NCBI RefSeq assembly: GCF_002929845.1
Contig: NZ_PJJS01000054.1
Coordinates: 20,392-84,391 of the forward strand
DNA from: Cryobacterium sp. M96
Lineage (GTDB): Bacteria > Actinomycetota > Actinomycetes > Actinomycetales > Microbacteriaceae
Direction of reading: 5' to 3'
DNA length: 64,000 nucleotides
The translations under genes and the position numbers were made by a program. Below, piece after piece: positions 30,344-39,350 of this stretch (the stretch's first letter is position 1; the number at the start of each line of letters is the position of its first letter). The notes under the pieces were generated by a model, which saw nothing but the letters and a program-made list of their open reading frames with translations, was not told the origin of the DNA and searched no databases.

Positions 30344-31936
30344 GTGTCAAAACCTGTTGTCCTAATCGCTGAAGAATTATCGCCTGCCACCGTCGACGCC
30401 CTCGGGCCCGACTTCGAGGTCCGCTCCGTAGACGGCACTGACCGGGTCGCGCTACTCGCCGGACTGGCCACGGCGCATGCCGTTCTGGTGCGCTCCGCCA
30501 CGAAGGTGGACGCGGAGGCAATCGCCGCCGCACCGTTACTGAAGGTCATCGCCCGCGCGGGCGTCGGCCTCGACAACGTCGACATTAAAGCGGCCACGGC
30601 TGCGGGCGTCATGGTCGTCAATGCCCCGACCTCCAACATTATTTCCGCCGCAGAACTGACCGTCGGGCACATCATCAGCCTGGCCCGTCACATCCCGGCC
30701 GCCCACGGCGCGCTGGCGCAGGGGCAGTGGAAGCGCTCCAAGTACACCGGCGTCGAGCTCTACGAAAAGACCATCGGCATCATCGGCCTCGGCCGCATCG
30801 GCGCCCTCATCGCGGCGCGGATGCAGGCCTTCGGCACGAACATCATCGCCTATGACCCCTACATCACCTCCGCCCGCGCCCAGCAGCTCGGCGTGGTTCC
30901 GGTCAGCCTCGATGAGCTCCTTGCACAGTCGGACTTCATCACCATCCACATGCCCAAGACGCCCGAAACCAACGGCATGATCGGCGCCGAACAGTTCAAG
31001 CTGATGAAGCCCACCGCGTTCGTCGTGAACGTGGCCCGCGGCGGCCTCATCAACGAGAACGACCTCTACGACGCCCTCACGGCCGGCACGATCGCCGGCG
31101 CCGGCCTCGATGTGTTCGTCAACGAGCCGCCGACCGGGTCGAAGCTGCTCGGCCTCAACAACATCATCACCACGCCTCACCTCGGCGCCTCCACGGACGA
31201 AGCCCAGGAAAAGGCTGGCGTCTCCGTCGCCAAGTCGGTTCGCCTCGCCCTGTCGGGGGAGCTCGTCCCCGACGCGGTCAACGTCGCCGGAGGCGTTATC
31301 GACCCCTACGTGCGCCCCGGCATCCCGCTGGTGGAGAAGCTCGGCCAGGTCTTCTCCGGTCTCGGCGCCCACAGCCCGCTGACCAGCGTCGACGTCGAGG
31401 TGCGCGGCGAGCTCGCCGACTATGACGTGAGCGTGCTCCGGCTCGCCGCGCTCAAGGGCATTTTCACCAATGTCGTCAGCGAGACCGTGTCCTATGTCAA
31501 CGCGCCGTTGCTCGCCGAGCAGCGCGGCGTCGCGGTGCGCATGATCACCGACAAGGAGTCGCCGGAGTACCGCAACGTCATCACGCTGCGTGGCGCCCTC
31601 GCGGACGGCTCGCAGGTATCGGTGTCCGGCACCCTGACCGGCACCAAGCAAATCGAGAAGATCGTCGAGATCAACGGCTACGACGTCGAGGTTCCGTTCG
31701 ACGACCACCTGATCGTGATGCTCTACACGGACCGTCCGGGAATCGTGGCCGTCTACGGCCGCGAGTTCGGCGACGCCCAGATCAACATCGCGGGCATGCA
31801 GATCGCCCGCCACGTGGCTGGCGGCAAGGCCCTGAGCGTACTGACGGTCGACTCGCCCGTTCCGGCGAGCCTGCTGGCCACGGTGCGCGACGCGATCTCG
31901 GCCGAGGCCATGATCGAAATCTCCATCACCGAATAG
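30344..31936 (+). CDS. serA: D-3-phosphoglycerate dehydrogenase
   Basis: 530 residues, the long type I form of Actinobacteria. Substrate domain, then NAD-binding Rossmann fold with IGIIGLGRIGALIAARM (GxGxxG, about 143-158), catalytic Arg in VNVARGGLI, Glu in FVNEPP and His in TPHLGAST; an ASB/intervening domain (about 320-450) and a C-terminal ACT domain (LIVMLYTDRPGIVAVYG; about 458-530), which binds serine for feedback control. First step of serine synthesis. GTG start with GGAGGA upstream. The 3' end overlaps the convergent TetR gene by 11 bp. Confidence 0.95.
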   Translation: MSKPVVLIAEELSPATVDALGPDFEVRSVDGTDRVALLAGLATAHAVLVRSATKVDAEAIAAAPLLKVIARAGVGLDNVDIKAATAAGVMVVNAPTSNIISAAELTVGHIISLARHIPAAHGALAQGQWKRSKYTGVELYEKTIGIIGLGRIGALIAARMQAFGTNIIAYDPYITSARAQQLGVVPVSLDELLAQSDFITIHMPKTPETNGMIGAEQFKLMKPTAFVVNVARGGLINENDLYDALTAGTIAGAGLDVFVNEPPTGSKLLGLNNIITTPHLGASTDEAQEKAGVSVAKSVRLALSGELVPDAVNVAGGVIDPYVRPGIPLVEKLGQVFSGLGAHSPLTSVDVEVRGELADYDVSVLRLAALKGIFTNVVSETVSYVNAPLLAEQRGVAVRMITDKESPEYRNVITLRGALADGSQVSVSGTLTGTKQIEKIVEINGYDVEVPFDDHLIVMLYTDRPGIVAVYGREFGDAQINIAGMQIARHVAGGKALSVLTVDSPVPASLLATVRDAISAEAMIEISITE

Positions 31937-32519
31937 CAGTTCCGTCGGTCATCCGCCCGATCACCGCGAGCAACCGGTCCAACCTCGTCGTCGATGTGTC
32001 ATCGACGGCAGGCTGGCCGGGGCTCGCGAGGGTGGATTCGTAGTACAGCCCGTCACTGACGAGCATGATCACCTCGGCCACGTCCGGGTCTCCCACCGCC
32101 TCCTCGATGACGCTCAGCCACTGGCGTCGAGTTGCGGCCAGGGCCGCATTGGCCAACGGATGTGCCCCCTGCGCGAGCCTGACGGCCGCACCGATCGACT
32201 GGTCGAGCACCGTCCCCTCGCTCATCGACGTGCGGATCAGGTAGTCGACCGCTCCGGCCGAGGCCGCTCGAATTTGTTCGACATCGTCGGCGACGAGCGC
32301 GTCGAGCCGGGCCAGGAGTCCCTCCACGAGCGCGTCTTTCGACCCGAAGTGATAGAGCAGGCCGCCCTTGGAAAGGCCAGCCGCCACCGCCACCGCCTCG
32401 AGGGTGGCCGCCCGCTCGCCCTGGTCGATCAGGAGGTGCGCGAACGCGTCCAGGATGCGATCGCGCGTGGGGGAGAGGCGGGGCACGTTCCGGGCCGGGG
32501 CTGCGGTTTTAGAGCTCAT
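31926..32519 (-). CDS. TetR family repressor of the divergent MFS exporter
   Basis: 197 residues. HTH near residues 17-62: ILDAFAHLLIDQGERAATLE, then AVAVAAGLSKGGLLYHFGSK. Long helical ligand domain follows. It is divergent from the DHA2-type MFS gene, with two identical 14-bp palindromes between them (32531-32544, 32552-32565), the classic arrangement of an autoregulated multidrug-efflux repressor. Inducer unknown. Confidence 0.88.
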   Translation of the reverse strand: MSSKTAAPARNVPRLSPTRDRILDAFAHLLIDQGERAATLEAVAVAAGLSKGGLLYHFGSKDALVEGLLARLDALVADDVEQIRAASAGAVDYLIRTSMSEGTVLDQSIGAAVRLAQGAHPLANAALAATRRQWLSVIEEAVGDPDVAEVIMLVSDGLYYESTLASPGQPAVDDTSTTRLDRLLAVIGRMTDGTAIR

Positions 32520-32530
32520 GGTGCTACTAT

Positions 32531-32565
32531 ACCGTCTGGACGGTTTACTGTACCGTCTGGACGGT
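32531..32565. promoter_or_regulatory. Duplicated TetR operator between repressor and MFS gene
   Basis: ACCGTCTGGACGGT occurs twice, at 32531-32544 and 32552-32565, 21 bp apart (two helical turns). Each copy is a dyad with 6-bp arms around TG. Spacing favours two repressor dimers on one face of the helix. Confidence 0.85.
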
Positions 32566-32602
32566 GCAGCATCCGTCCCTGGAGCCGAAAGAAGTCGTTC
32601 CC

Positions 32603-34138
32603 GTGTCGAATACCGTCCGAGAGACCACCCCCGTCATCGCCGTCAGCCGTGTGCTCAGCCCCCGCCGCCGGTGGTGGGCGCTCGTCGTGCTCATGCTGCC
32701 CGTGCTCCTGGTCTCGATCGACAACACGGTGCTCAACCTCGCCCTGCCGGCCATTTCCGAGGACCTGCGGCCGACCGGCACGCAGCTGCTCTGGGTAATC
32801 GACATCTACCCGCTCATGCTCGCCGGCCTCCTAGTGGCCATGGGCAGCCTCGGTGACCGGATCGGGCGCCGCCGGCTGCTGCTGATCGGCTCCGCCGGGT
32901 TCGGCGCCGTTTCCGTGGTGGCCGCCTTCGCCCCAAGCGTCGAGTGGTTGATCATCGACCGCGCCGTGCTGGGCTTCTTCGGCGCCATGCTGATGCCGCC
33001 GACGCTGTCGCTGCTCCGCTCCGTCTTCACCGACCGCAACCAGCGGCGGCTGGCGATCGCGATCTGGGCGAGCGGTTTCGCCGCAGGCAGCGCGCTCGGC
33101 CCCGTGGTGGGCGGCGTGCTGCTGGAGCACTTCGCCTGGGGCTCGGTCTTCCTGCTCGCGGTGCCGCTGCTCCTGCCGCTGCTGGTTCTCGGGCCCCTGC
33201 TCGTGCCGGAGTCCCGCGACCCGAACCCCGGACGCATCGACGCGCCGAGCATCGCGCTCTCGCTGGCGACCATGCTGCCGGTCGTCTACGGGATCAAGGC
33301 CCTGGCGGAGCACGGACCCACGCCCTTCTCGCTCGGCCCGATCGTGCTCGGACTCGCCGCAGGCGTGGTCTTCGTGCGCCGCCAGCCCCGGCTGACGCAC
33401 CCGATGATCGACCTCGGGCTGTTCCGCCAGGGGGCCTTCAGCGGGGCGATCGGCGTCAACCTGCTGAGCGTCGTGGCTCTCGTCGGCGGCCTGTTCTTCG
33501 TCTCCCAGTACCTGCAGCTCGTACTGGCCCTCTCGCCTCTGGAGGCGGGTCTGGTGCTCGTGCCGGGACTGGCGGCGATGATCGTGTCCGGCCTCGTCAT
33601 CGTGCCCATCGCCCGGCGCGTGCGGCCGTCGATCGTCGTTCCGGTGGCACTGCTGATCTCGGCCGTCGGCTACGCGGCCGCCGCCCTGGGCGGGGGAGAC
33701 CTCGACGCGGTCGGCATCGCGCTCGTCTTCGTGGCCCTCGGGATCGGGATCGGCGCGGCCGAGACGGTCTCGAACGAACTGATCGTGGCGAACGCCCCGG
33801 CGGCCAAGATGGGGGCGGCATCCGCTGTCGGCGAGACGGCCTATGAACTGGGCGCCGTGCTCGGCACGACCATCCTCGGTACCATCCTGACGGCGTCGTA
33901 CCGCAGTGCGGTCGTGTTGCCGGAGGCCCTCACCGCGGCGCAGAGCGCGGCGGCGGCGGAGACCCTCGGCGGTGCGGTGGCCGTGGCCGACGGGCTGCCC
34001 TCCGGCCTGGCAAACGTGCTGCTCTCGTCGGCCCGCGATGCCTTCACCAGCGGAATTGGGCCCACGGCCTGGATCGGTACCATTCTGGTGCTGGCGGCGG
34101 CGTTGGTGGCGCTGGTCACCCTGCGTAAGGCGACCTGA
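32603..34138 (+). CDS. MFS drug exporter, DHA2 (14-TM) family
   Basis: About 511 residues from GTG 32603 (VSNTVRETT); AGAAG lies 8 nt upstream. The first possible GTG (32564) is within the second operator and is disfavoured. Fourteen transmembrane helices expected. Motifs: IDNTVLNLALPAI (TM1, motif D1 type), GSLGDRIGRRRLL (motif A, loop 2-3), GSALGPVVGGVL (antiporter motif C). Resembles LfrA/QacA/SmvA-type proton-driven efflux pumps for cationic or lipophilic compounds. Regulated by the divergent TetR gene. Confidence 0.9.
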   Translation: MSNTVRETTPVIAVSRVLSPRRRWWALVVLMLPVLLVSIDNTVLNLALPAISEDLRPTGTQLLWVIDIYPLMLAGLLVAMGSLGDRIGRRRLLLIGSAGFGAVSVVAAFAPSVEWLIIDRAVLGFFGAMLMPPTLSLLRSVFTDRNQRRLAIAIWASGFAAGSALGPVVGGVLLEHFAWGSVFLLAVPLLLPLLVLGPLLVPESRDPNPGRIDAPSIALSLATMLPVVYGIKALAEHGPTPFSLGPIVLGLAAGVVFVRRQPRLTHPMIDLGLFRQGAFSGAIGVNLLSVVALVGGLFFVSQYLQLVLALSPLEAGLVLVPGLAAMIVSGLVIVPIARRVRPSIVVPVALLISAVGYAAAALGGGDLDAVGIALVFVALGIGIGAAETVSNELIVANAPAAKMGAASAVGETAYELGAVLGTTILGTILTASYRSAVVLPEALTAAQSAAAAETLGGAVAVADGLPSGLANVLLSSARDAFTSGIGPTAWIGTILVLAAALVALVTLRKAT

Positions 34139-34166
34139 TCACCTGGGCCGCCGCCGGCGCAGGCCG

Positions 34167-34212
34167 GTGCCGGGGCGCGTGTCGACGTCGACCTCGACGC
34201 GGGCCCCGGCAC
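34167..34212. terminator. Bidirectional hairpin between MFS and DUF6458 genes
   Basis: Arms GTGCCGGGGC (34167-34176) and GCCCCGGCAC (34203-34212) pair perfectly over 10 bp; the loop contains further self-complementary GTCGACGTCGAC. It lies between two convergent genes and may terminate both. Confidence 0.65.
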
Positions 34213-34225
34213 GACGGACGTCGAC

Positions 34226-34477
34226 CTAGACGTCGTCGACGGAACGCTTCTGCGACGTGACCTGTTCCCCGCTCGCTTGGTCGACGGCGCTGCGGGTCGT
34301 GGTGATGCTGCTGCGCTTGCGGGTCAGCAAGACGATGCCGATGACCATGATGACAGCACCGGCGCCCATCAGGATGTAGCCGACCAGCTCGATGTCCATC
34401 CACTCGACGGTCACGTTCAGGGCGAACACCATGATGGCGCCGACGACAAGAAGGAAGATTCCCAATCCGAGACTCAT
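34226..34477 (-). CDS. DUF6458 family small membrane protein
   Basis: 83 residues. Two transmembrane helices (about 4-22 and 30-50) joined by the short conserved segment [13 protein letters not shown], then a basic cytoplasmic tail ([10 protein letters not shown]). This pattern matches DUF6458, widespread and uncharacterised in Actinobacteria. It is monocistronic, convergent with the MFS gene and divergent from leuB. Confidence 0.85.
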   Translation of the reverse strand: MSLGLGIFLLVVGAIMVFALNVTVEWMDIELVGYILMGAGAVIMVIGIVLLTRKRSSITTTRSAVDQASGEQVTSQKRSVDDV

Positions 34478-34579
34478 GCGAAACTGCTTTCTATTGGTTG
34501 TCAGGAGTTGACCAGCTTAGACACTCGTTGCGTCGCAGTAGGGTTTATCTACAGCCAACTTTCAGACATACGGAGTCGA

Positions 34580-35653
34580 ATGTCCCCTCTCATCAAGCTT
34601 GCTGTCATTCCCGGCGACGGGATCGGCCCCGAGGTCGTCGCCGAAGCGGTCAAGGTTCTCGAGGCGGCCACGTCTGCCGACGACGTCACCTTCGACGCAA
34701 CCTGGTTCTCCCTCGGCGCCGCACGGTTCCTGGAAACCGGCGATGTGTTGACCGATGACGACCTCGCGGCGATCGCCGGCCACGACGCCATCCTGCTCGG
34801 CGCCGTCGGCGGCGTGCCGGGGGACCCCCGCCTCGCCAACGCGAATATCGAGCGCGGCCTGCTGCTCAAGTTACGCTTCTCGCTCGACCACTACGTGAAC
34901 CTGCGCCCGAGCGTTCTCTTCCACGGCGTGCCCAGCCCGCTGGCTTCTCCGGGCACCGTCGACTTCGTCGTCGTGCGCGAGGGCACAGAGGGTCCCTACG
35001 TGGGCAACGGCGGAGCGATCCGCCAGGGTACCGCGCACGAGGTGGCCAACGAGGTCTCCGTCAACACGGCCTTCGGCGTCGAACGCGTGGTGCGCTACGC
35101 CTTCGCCCAGGCCCAGGGTCGGCCCCGCCGCCACCTCACACTCGTGCACAAGACCAATGTGCTCGTCTTCGCGGGCAGCCTGTGGCAGCGGATCGTCACC
35201 GCCGTCGCAGCCGAATACCCCGAGGTGACCGTCGACTACCTGCACGTCGACGCGGCCACGATTTTCCTGGTCTCAAATCCGAGTAGATTTGACGTCATCG
35301 TCACGGACAACCTCTTCGGCGACATCCTCACCGATCTCGCGGCGGCAATCAGCGGCGGCATCGGCCTTGCGGCCTCCGGGAACATTAACCCTGAGGGCAG
35401 GTTCCCCAGCATGTTCGAGCCGGTTCACGGTTCGGCACCGGACATCGCGGGCAAACAACTGGCTGACCCCACGGCGGCCATCCTGTCGGTGGCACTACTC
35501 CTGGAGCACTTCGGACTCACGGATGCCGCGGCCCGGGTGACTGCCGCCGTGACCGCCGACATCGTGGCCCGGGCGGCTCTCGACATACCCCGGAGCACCA
35601 GCGCCGTGGGCGACGCCATCGTGACTCGACTGACAGACAAGGGAATCCAATGA
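34580..35653 (+). CDS. leuB: 3-isopropylmalate dehydrogenase
   Basis: 357 residues from ATG 34580 (CGGAG 4-8 nt upstream). Oxidative decarboxylation of 3-isopropylmalate in leucine synthesis, NAD- and Mg2+-dependent. Seen: [12 protein letters not shown] (N-terminal substrate loop), [15 protein letters not shown]-type [19 protein letters not shown] (Arg and Glu near the active site), KTNVL with catalytic Lys, [18 protein letters not shown] (metal-binding Asp), [13 protein letters not shown] (cofactor). Stop overlaps ilvE (ATGA). No other leu gene is in the window. Confidence 0.95.
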   Translation: MSPLIKLAVIPGDGIGPEVVAEAVKVLEAATSADDVTFDATWFSLGAARFLETGDVLTDDDLAAIAGHDAILLGAVGGVPGDPRLANANIERGLLLKLRFSLDHYVNLRPSVLFHGVPSPLASPGTVDFVVVREGTEGPYVGNGGAIRQGTAHEVANEVSVNTAFGVERVVRYAFAQAQGRPRRHLTLVHKTNVLVFAGSLWQRIVTAVAAEYPEVTVDYLHVDAATIFLVSNPSRFDVIVTDNLFGDILTDLAAAISGGIGLAASGNINPEGRFPSMFEPVHGSAPDIAGKQLADPTAAILSVALLLEHFGLTDAAARVTAAVTADIVARAALDIPRSTSAVGDAIVTRLTDKGIQ

Positions 35654-36795
35654 GCCAGCCAGCGCCCCCGACGACATCCGGAACCGCCACCTTCCCGCTG
35701 AAATTCAGCCTGACGCCGTCGACCGCGGCCCGCACGAAGATCGAGCGCGAAGAGATCCTCGTCGATCCCGGCTTCGGCAAGAAGTTCACCGACCACATGG
35801 TCGCCATCGACTGGACCCTCGACGCGGGCTGGCACAACGCCCGGGTCATGCCCTACGGTCCGCTGCACCTCGACCCGGCCTCCTCGGTGCTGCACTACGG
35901 CCAGGAGATTTTCGAGGGGCTGAAGGCCTACCGTCACGCCGACGGGTCGATCTGGACCTTCCGCCCGGAGAAGAATGCAGAGCGCCTGCAGCGCTCCGCA
36001 CGCCGCCTGGCACTGCCGGAACTCTCCGAGGCCGACTTCATCGAATCGATCCGGCAGCTCGTGGCCGTAGACGGCGACTGGGTGCCCTCCGCTGCGGAGA
36101 CCAGCCTCTACCTGCGCCCATTCATGATCGCCAACGAGAGCTTCCTCGGCGTGCGGGCCGCGCACCAGGTCGGTTACTACGTGATCGCCAGCCCGGCCGG
36201 CGCCTACTTCGCAGACGGTGTGGCCCCGATCAAGATCTGGCTCTCGACCGAGTACTCCCGCGCCGGCCGCGGCGGCACCGGCGCGGCCAAATGCGGCGGC
36301 AACTACGCCGCCAGCCTGCTGCCTCAGATGCAGGCTTATGACAACGGCTGCGCCCAGGTGCTCTTCCTCGACGGGGAGACCAGCAGCCGCATCGACGAAC
36401 TCGGCGGCATGAACGTGTTCTTCGTTCATGGCACCGACACGCTCGTCACCCCGCGCTTGACCGGCGCGATCCTCGAGGGCGTTACCCGCGACAGCATCAT
36501 CCAGCTCGCCCGGGACCGAGGCCTGACCGTGGAGGAGCGCGACGTGACCCTCGGCGAATGGCAGGACGGTGTCGCATCCGGTGCCATCACCGAGGTGTTC
36601 GCCTGCGGCACGGCCGCCGTCGTCACCCCGATCTCGCAGCTCAAGGGCCCGAACCTCTCCATCGGCGACCCGGATGGCCCGGCCGGCCAGATCACGATGG
36701 CGCTCCGCCAGGAGCTGACCGACATTCAGTACGGCCGCCTGCCCGACCGCCACGGCTGGCTCACCCGGCTCGACGCCCCGGTGGGACCCGCGTGA
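35650..36795 (+). CDS. ilvE: Branched-chain amino-acid aminotransferase
   Basis: 381 residues; class IV PLP enzyme of the longer actinobacterial/eukaryotic type II form. PLP lysine in [15 protein letters not shown] (near 215), substrate loop [14 protein letters not shown], and GITRDS-like [12 protein letters not shown] (near 277). It performs the last step of Val, Leu and Ile synthesis, using glutamate. Translationally coupled to leuB upstream (ATGA) and to the FAH-family gene downstream (GTGA). Confidence 0.94.
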   Translation: MSQPAPPTTSGTATFPLKFSLTPSTAARTKIEREEILVDPGFGKKFTDHMVAIDWTLDAGWHNARVMPYGPLHLDPASSVLHYGQEIFEGLKAYRHADGSIWTFRPEKNAERLQRSARRLALPELSEADFIESIRQLVAVDGDWVPSAAETSLYLRPFMIANESFLGVRAAHQVGYYVIASPAGAYFADGVAPIKIWLSTEYSRAGRGGTGAAKCGGNYAASLLPQMQAYDNGCAQVLFLDGETSSRIDELGGMNVFFVHGTDTLVTPRLTGAILEGVTRDSIIQLARDRGLTVEERDVTLGEWQDGVASGAITEVFACGTAAVVTPISQLKGPNLSIGDPDGPAGQITMALRQELTDIQYGRLPDRHGWLTRLDAPVGPA

Positions 36796-37562
36796 AAATC
36801 GCACGGTTCAGTCACGAGGGACGTATCTCGTTCGGCATCGTCGACGACGACGAGATCGTCGTTTTAAAGGGCGACCCGATGTTCGCGGGCTATGACCCGT
36901 CCGGGGAGCGCGTGGCCCTGCGCGACGTGAAGCTGCTCGCCCCGGTGATCCCGCGGTCGAAGATCGTGGGCATGGCGTGGTCCTACTTCGCCGACGCGGC
37001 CGAGCAGTCCACCGCGGCCCGCTCGCCCGGTGAGCCCAGGTTTTTCCTCAAGCCGAACACCTGCGTCGTCGGCCCCGGCGACCCGATCACCGTGCCGGTG
37101 TCCACGGACAACGTGCACGTCGAGGGCGAGCTCGCGATCGTGATCGGCAAGATCACCCGCAACGTGTCCGTCGACGCCGCCGAGGACTCCATCTGGGGCT
37201 ACACGGTAGCAAACGATGTCACCGCCCGCGATCTGCAGGAGCGCGACGGCGACCTCACACGGGCCAAAAGCTTCGACTCGTTCTGCCCGCTCGGACCGGT
37301 CATCGACACCGAATACGATTGGACCGCGTTGACCATCGAGTCCCGCATCAACGGCGAGGTCTTCCAGAAGGGCAATGCGACGCTGCTCAAGTACACCGTT
37401 GCTGAGATGATCTCCTTCGTCTCCAGCGTGTTCACCCTGCTGCCGGGCGACGTCATTCTGACGGGTGCCCCAGACCGGTCCGCCTCCGTCGTGCATGGTG
37501 ACGCCGTGCAGGTGGAGATCGCCGGCATCGGCGTGCTGACGAATCCGGTGCGGCGCGCCTGA
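36792..37562 (+). CDS. Fumarylacetoacetate hydrolase (FAH) family protein
   Basis: 256 residues from GTG 36792; the frame's upstream extension is noise inside ilvE. FAH C-terminal-domain motifs: FLKPNTCVVGPGDPI, HVEGELAIVIGK (metal-binding Glu), VANDVTARDLQ (metal-binding Asp) and LLPGDVILTGAP. Related enzymes cleave or decarboxylate acylpyruvates and 2-hydroxy-hepta-2,4-diene-dioates. The 4-bp overlap with ilvE ties it to branched-chain amino-acid metabolism, perhaps clearing damaged keto acids; that role is inference. It ends 3 bp from the convergent TetR gene. Confidence 0.9.
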   Translation: MKIARFSHEGRISFGIVDDDEIVVLKGDPMFAGYDPSGERVALRDVKLLAPVIPRSKIVGMAWSYFADAAEQSTAARSPGEPRFFLKPNTCVVGPGDPITVPVSTDNVHVEGELAIVIGKITRNVSVDAAEDSIWGYTVANDVTARDLQERDGDLTRAKSFDSFCPLGPVIDTEYDWTALTIESRINGEVFQKGNATLLKYTVAEMISFVSSVFTLLPGDVILTGAPDRSASVVHGDAVQVEIAGIGVLTNPVRRA

Positions 37563-37565
37563 TCG

Positions 37566-38183
37566 TCAGGCGTCGGTTGCGGCGTGCACGGGAAACCAGG
37601 ACCGGATCTGCTCCGTCGCCGTATCCAGCAACGCCACCGATTCGGTCGCGTTGACCCGGGCGAGCAGCATGGCGCTCATGCCGAGCGAAGCCAGGGTGCG
37701 GGCGCGTTCCGGCGCGCGGTCCGGCGCGCTTCCTCCGGCCGCGGTCCCGGCCGCCCGGAGGGCGTCCTGAAGGGTGTCCGTCAGCTCGGACCGGTAGCCC
37801 TCCACGACCTGGCGGGCCAAGTCGTCGTGCCCGGCGAGGCCTGCGGCGCAGTTCACCAGCAGGCAGCCGCGGCGCGGGGAGTCCTCCGGCAGGGCGGAGA
37901 CCGCCGACCTGAGTTCGCTGAAGTAGGCCAGCAGCGAGGCCCGGCCGATCCCCGGCCCGGTCAGGGTCCGCAATCTCGGGCGGATGACGGAGGCCTGGTA
38001 GTCCTCGACGGCGGCGTCGAACAGGCCACGCTTGCTGCCGAAGGCATGGTAGAGGCTGGATCGCCGGAGACCGGTCGCATCTTCGAGGTCGGCGAGCGAG
38101 GTAGCCTCGAAGCCCTTGTCCCAGAACAGGTCCCTGGCCGCCTGGACGACGGTCGTGCGCTCGAAACTCTGCAGCCGCCCCAT
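37566..38183 (-). CDS. TetR/AcrR family regulator divergent from oxidoreductase
   Basis: 205 residues. HTH: VQAARDLFWDKGFEATSLAD then LEDATGLRRSSLYHAFGSKR; the C-terminal half matches the TetR_C group with RRGCLLVNCAAGLAGHD, whose cysteine (near 99) sits where some related repressors carry a redox-sensing Cys. Divergent from an NADP-dependent oxidoreductase, with a TTGTGTA/TACACAA dyad between. GGAGGAAAC precedes the ATG. Thiol or electrophile sensing is a hypothesis based on the Cys and the neighbour. Confidence 0.87.
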   Translation of the reverse strand: MGRLQSFERTTVVQAARDLFWDKGFEATSLADLEDATGLRRSSLYHAFGSKRGLFDAAVEDYQASVIRPRLRTLTGPGIGRASLLAYFSELRSAVSALPEDSPRRGCLLVNCAAGLAGHDDLARQVVEGYRSELTDTLQDALRAAGTAAGGSAPDRAPERARTLASLGMSAMLLARVNATESVALLDTATEQIRSWFPVHAATDA

Positions 38184-38214
38184 GGTGTTTCCTCCGTTTT
38201 CGCTGTGAGTGGTT

Positions 38215-38236
38215 TTGTGTATCGCTCAGTACACAA
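38215..38236. promoter_or_regulatory. Inverted repeat between TetR and oxidoreductase genes
   Basis: TTGTGTA (38215-38221) and TACACAA (38230-38236) are perfect 7-bp arms around an 8-bp centre, in the 93-bp divergent region. Likely operator for the TetR regulator. AT-rich DNA (ATATATTAAAACATT) follows and could contain the oxidoreductase promoter. Confidence 0.7.
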
Positions 38237-38276
38237 TATATTAAAACATTCGTTACAAAGCAGCAGAGGAGCCGCC

Positions 38277-39302
38277 ATGGCCTCGTCCATCACCATCACC
38301 AGCACCCAGATCCAGCTTGTCGCCCGCCCCACCGGCTGGCCAACGGATGCCGACTTCGGCACCATCCGCATCGACCTGCCCGAGCTGACCCCCGGTCAGG
38401 TTCGCGTGGCCAACGAGTTCGTCTCGGTCGACCCCTACATGCGCGGCCGGATGAACGACGCCAAGTCCTACTCCGCCCCCTACGCCCTCAACGAGACGAT
38501 GACGGGCGGGGCCGTCGGCCGCGTCGTCGCATCCGCCTCTGACGCGGTTGCCGTCGGCGACGTGGTCGTGCACCAGTTCGGCTGGCGCGACCTGGTACAG
38601 GAGGAGGCCTCCGGCTTCCGCGTCGTCCCGGAAATCCCCGGCGTGCCTCTCTCCGCCTACCTCGGCGTGCTGGGCATGACCGCACTCACCGCCTACGTGG
38701 GCCTGCTCGAGGTGGCCGGGCTCACGGAAGGCGACACCGTTTTCGTTTCCGGCGCGGCCGGGGCCGTAGGCAGCATGGTCGGCCAGATCGCCCGTCTCAA
38801 GGGCGCGAAGCGCGTGATCGGTTCCGCCGGGTCGGCCGAGAAGGTTGCCCTGCTGACCGAGAAGTACGGCTTCGACGCCGCCTTCAACTACAAGGACGGC
38901 GACATCGCCAAGCAGCTCGCCGCCGCGGCTCCGGACGGCATCGACGTCTACTTCGACAACGTCGGCGGCGAGCACCTCGAGGCGGCACTGGCCAGCTTCA
39001 ACGACGGCGGACGCGCCGCCCTCTGTGGTGCGATCTCCGTCTACAACAACACCGAGGCGACCGGCGGCCCGCGCAACCTGGCGAACATGATCGGTCGCGG
39101 GCTGACCCTCAAGGGCTTCATCGTGGGCAACTACGTGCAGCATTTCCCCGCGTTCTCGGCCGACATGGCCGGCTGGCTCGCCGCGGGCGACGTCGTCTTC
39201 GACGAGACCGTGGTCGACGGGATCGACCACGCGGTCGACGCCTTCCTCGGCCTCATGCGTGGCGAGAACACCGGCAAGATGGTCGTCCGCACGAACGTCT
39301 GA
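38277..39302 (+). CDS. NADP-dependent oxidoreductase, MDR family (CurA/LTB4DH-like)
   Basis: 341 residues from ATG 38277, with GAGGAG upstream; a long in-frame extension over the TetR gene is antisense noise. Zinc-free medium-chain reductase: VDPYMRGRMN near the N-terminus, VFVSGAAGAVGSMVGQIA (AxxGxxG NADP site, about 156-173), DVYFDNVGGE, and the C-terminal GENTGKMVVR. These enzymes reduce alpha,beta-unsaturated carbonyls or quinones. Divergent TetR regulator and downstream DJ-1/PfpI gene suggest a reactive-carbonyl defence unit. Confidence 0.92.
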   Translation: MASSITITSTQIQLVARPTGWPTDADFGTIRIDLPELTPGQVRVANEFVSVDPYMRGRMNDAKSYSAPYALNETMTGGAVGRVVASASDAVAVGDVVVHQFGWRDLVQEEASGFRVVPEIPGVPLSAYLGVLGMTALTAYVGLLEVAGLTEGDTVFVSGAAGAVGSMVGQIARLKGAKRVIGSAGSAEKVALLTEKYGFDAAFNYKDGDIAKQLAAAAPDGIDVYFDNVGGEHLEAALASFNDGGRAALCGAISVYNNTEATGGPRNLANMIGRGLTLKGFIVGNYVQHFPAFSADMAGWLAAGDVVFDETVVDGIDHAVDAFLGLMRGENTGKMVVRTNV

Positions 39303-39350
39303 CTTTCCCGACAGCATCCATTTCACACGATCACACACTCTGGAGAACCC

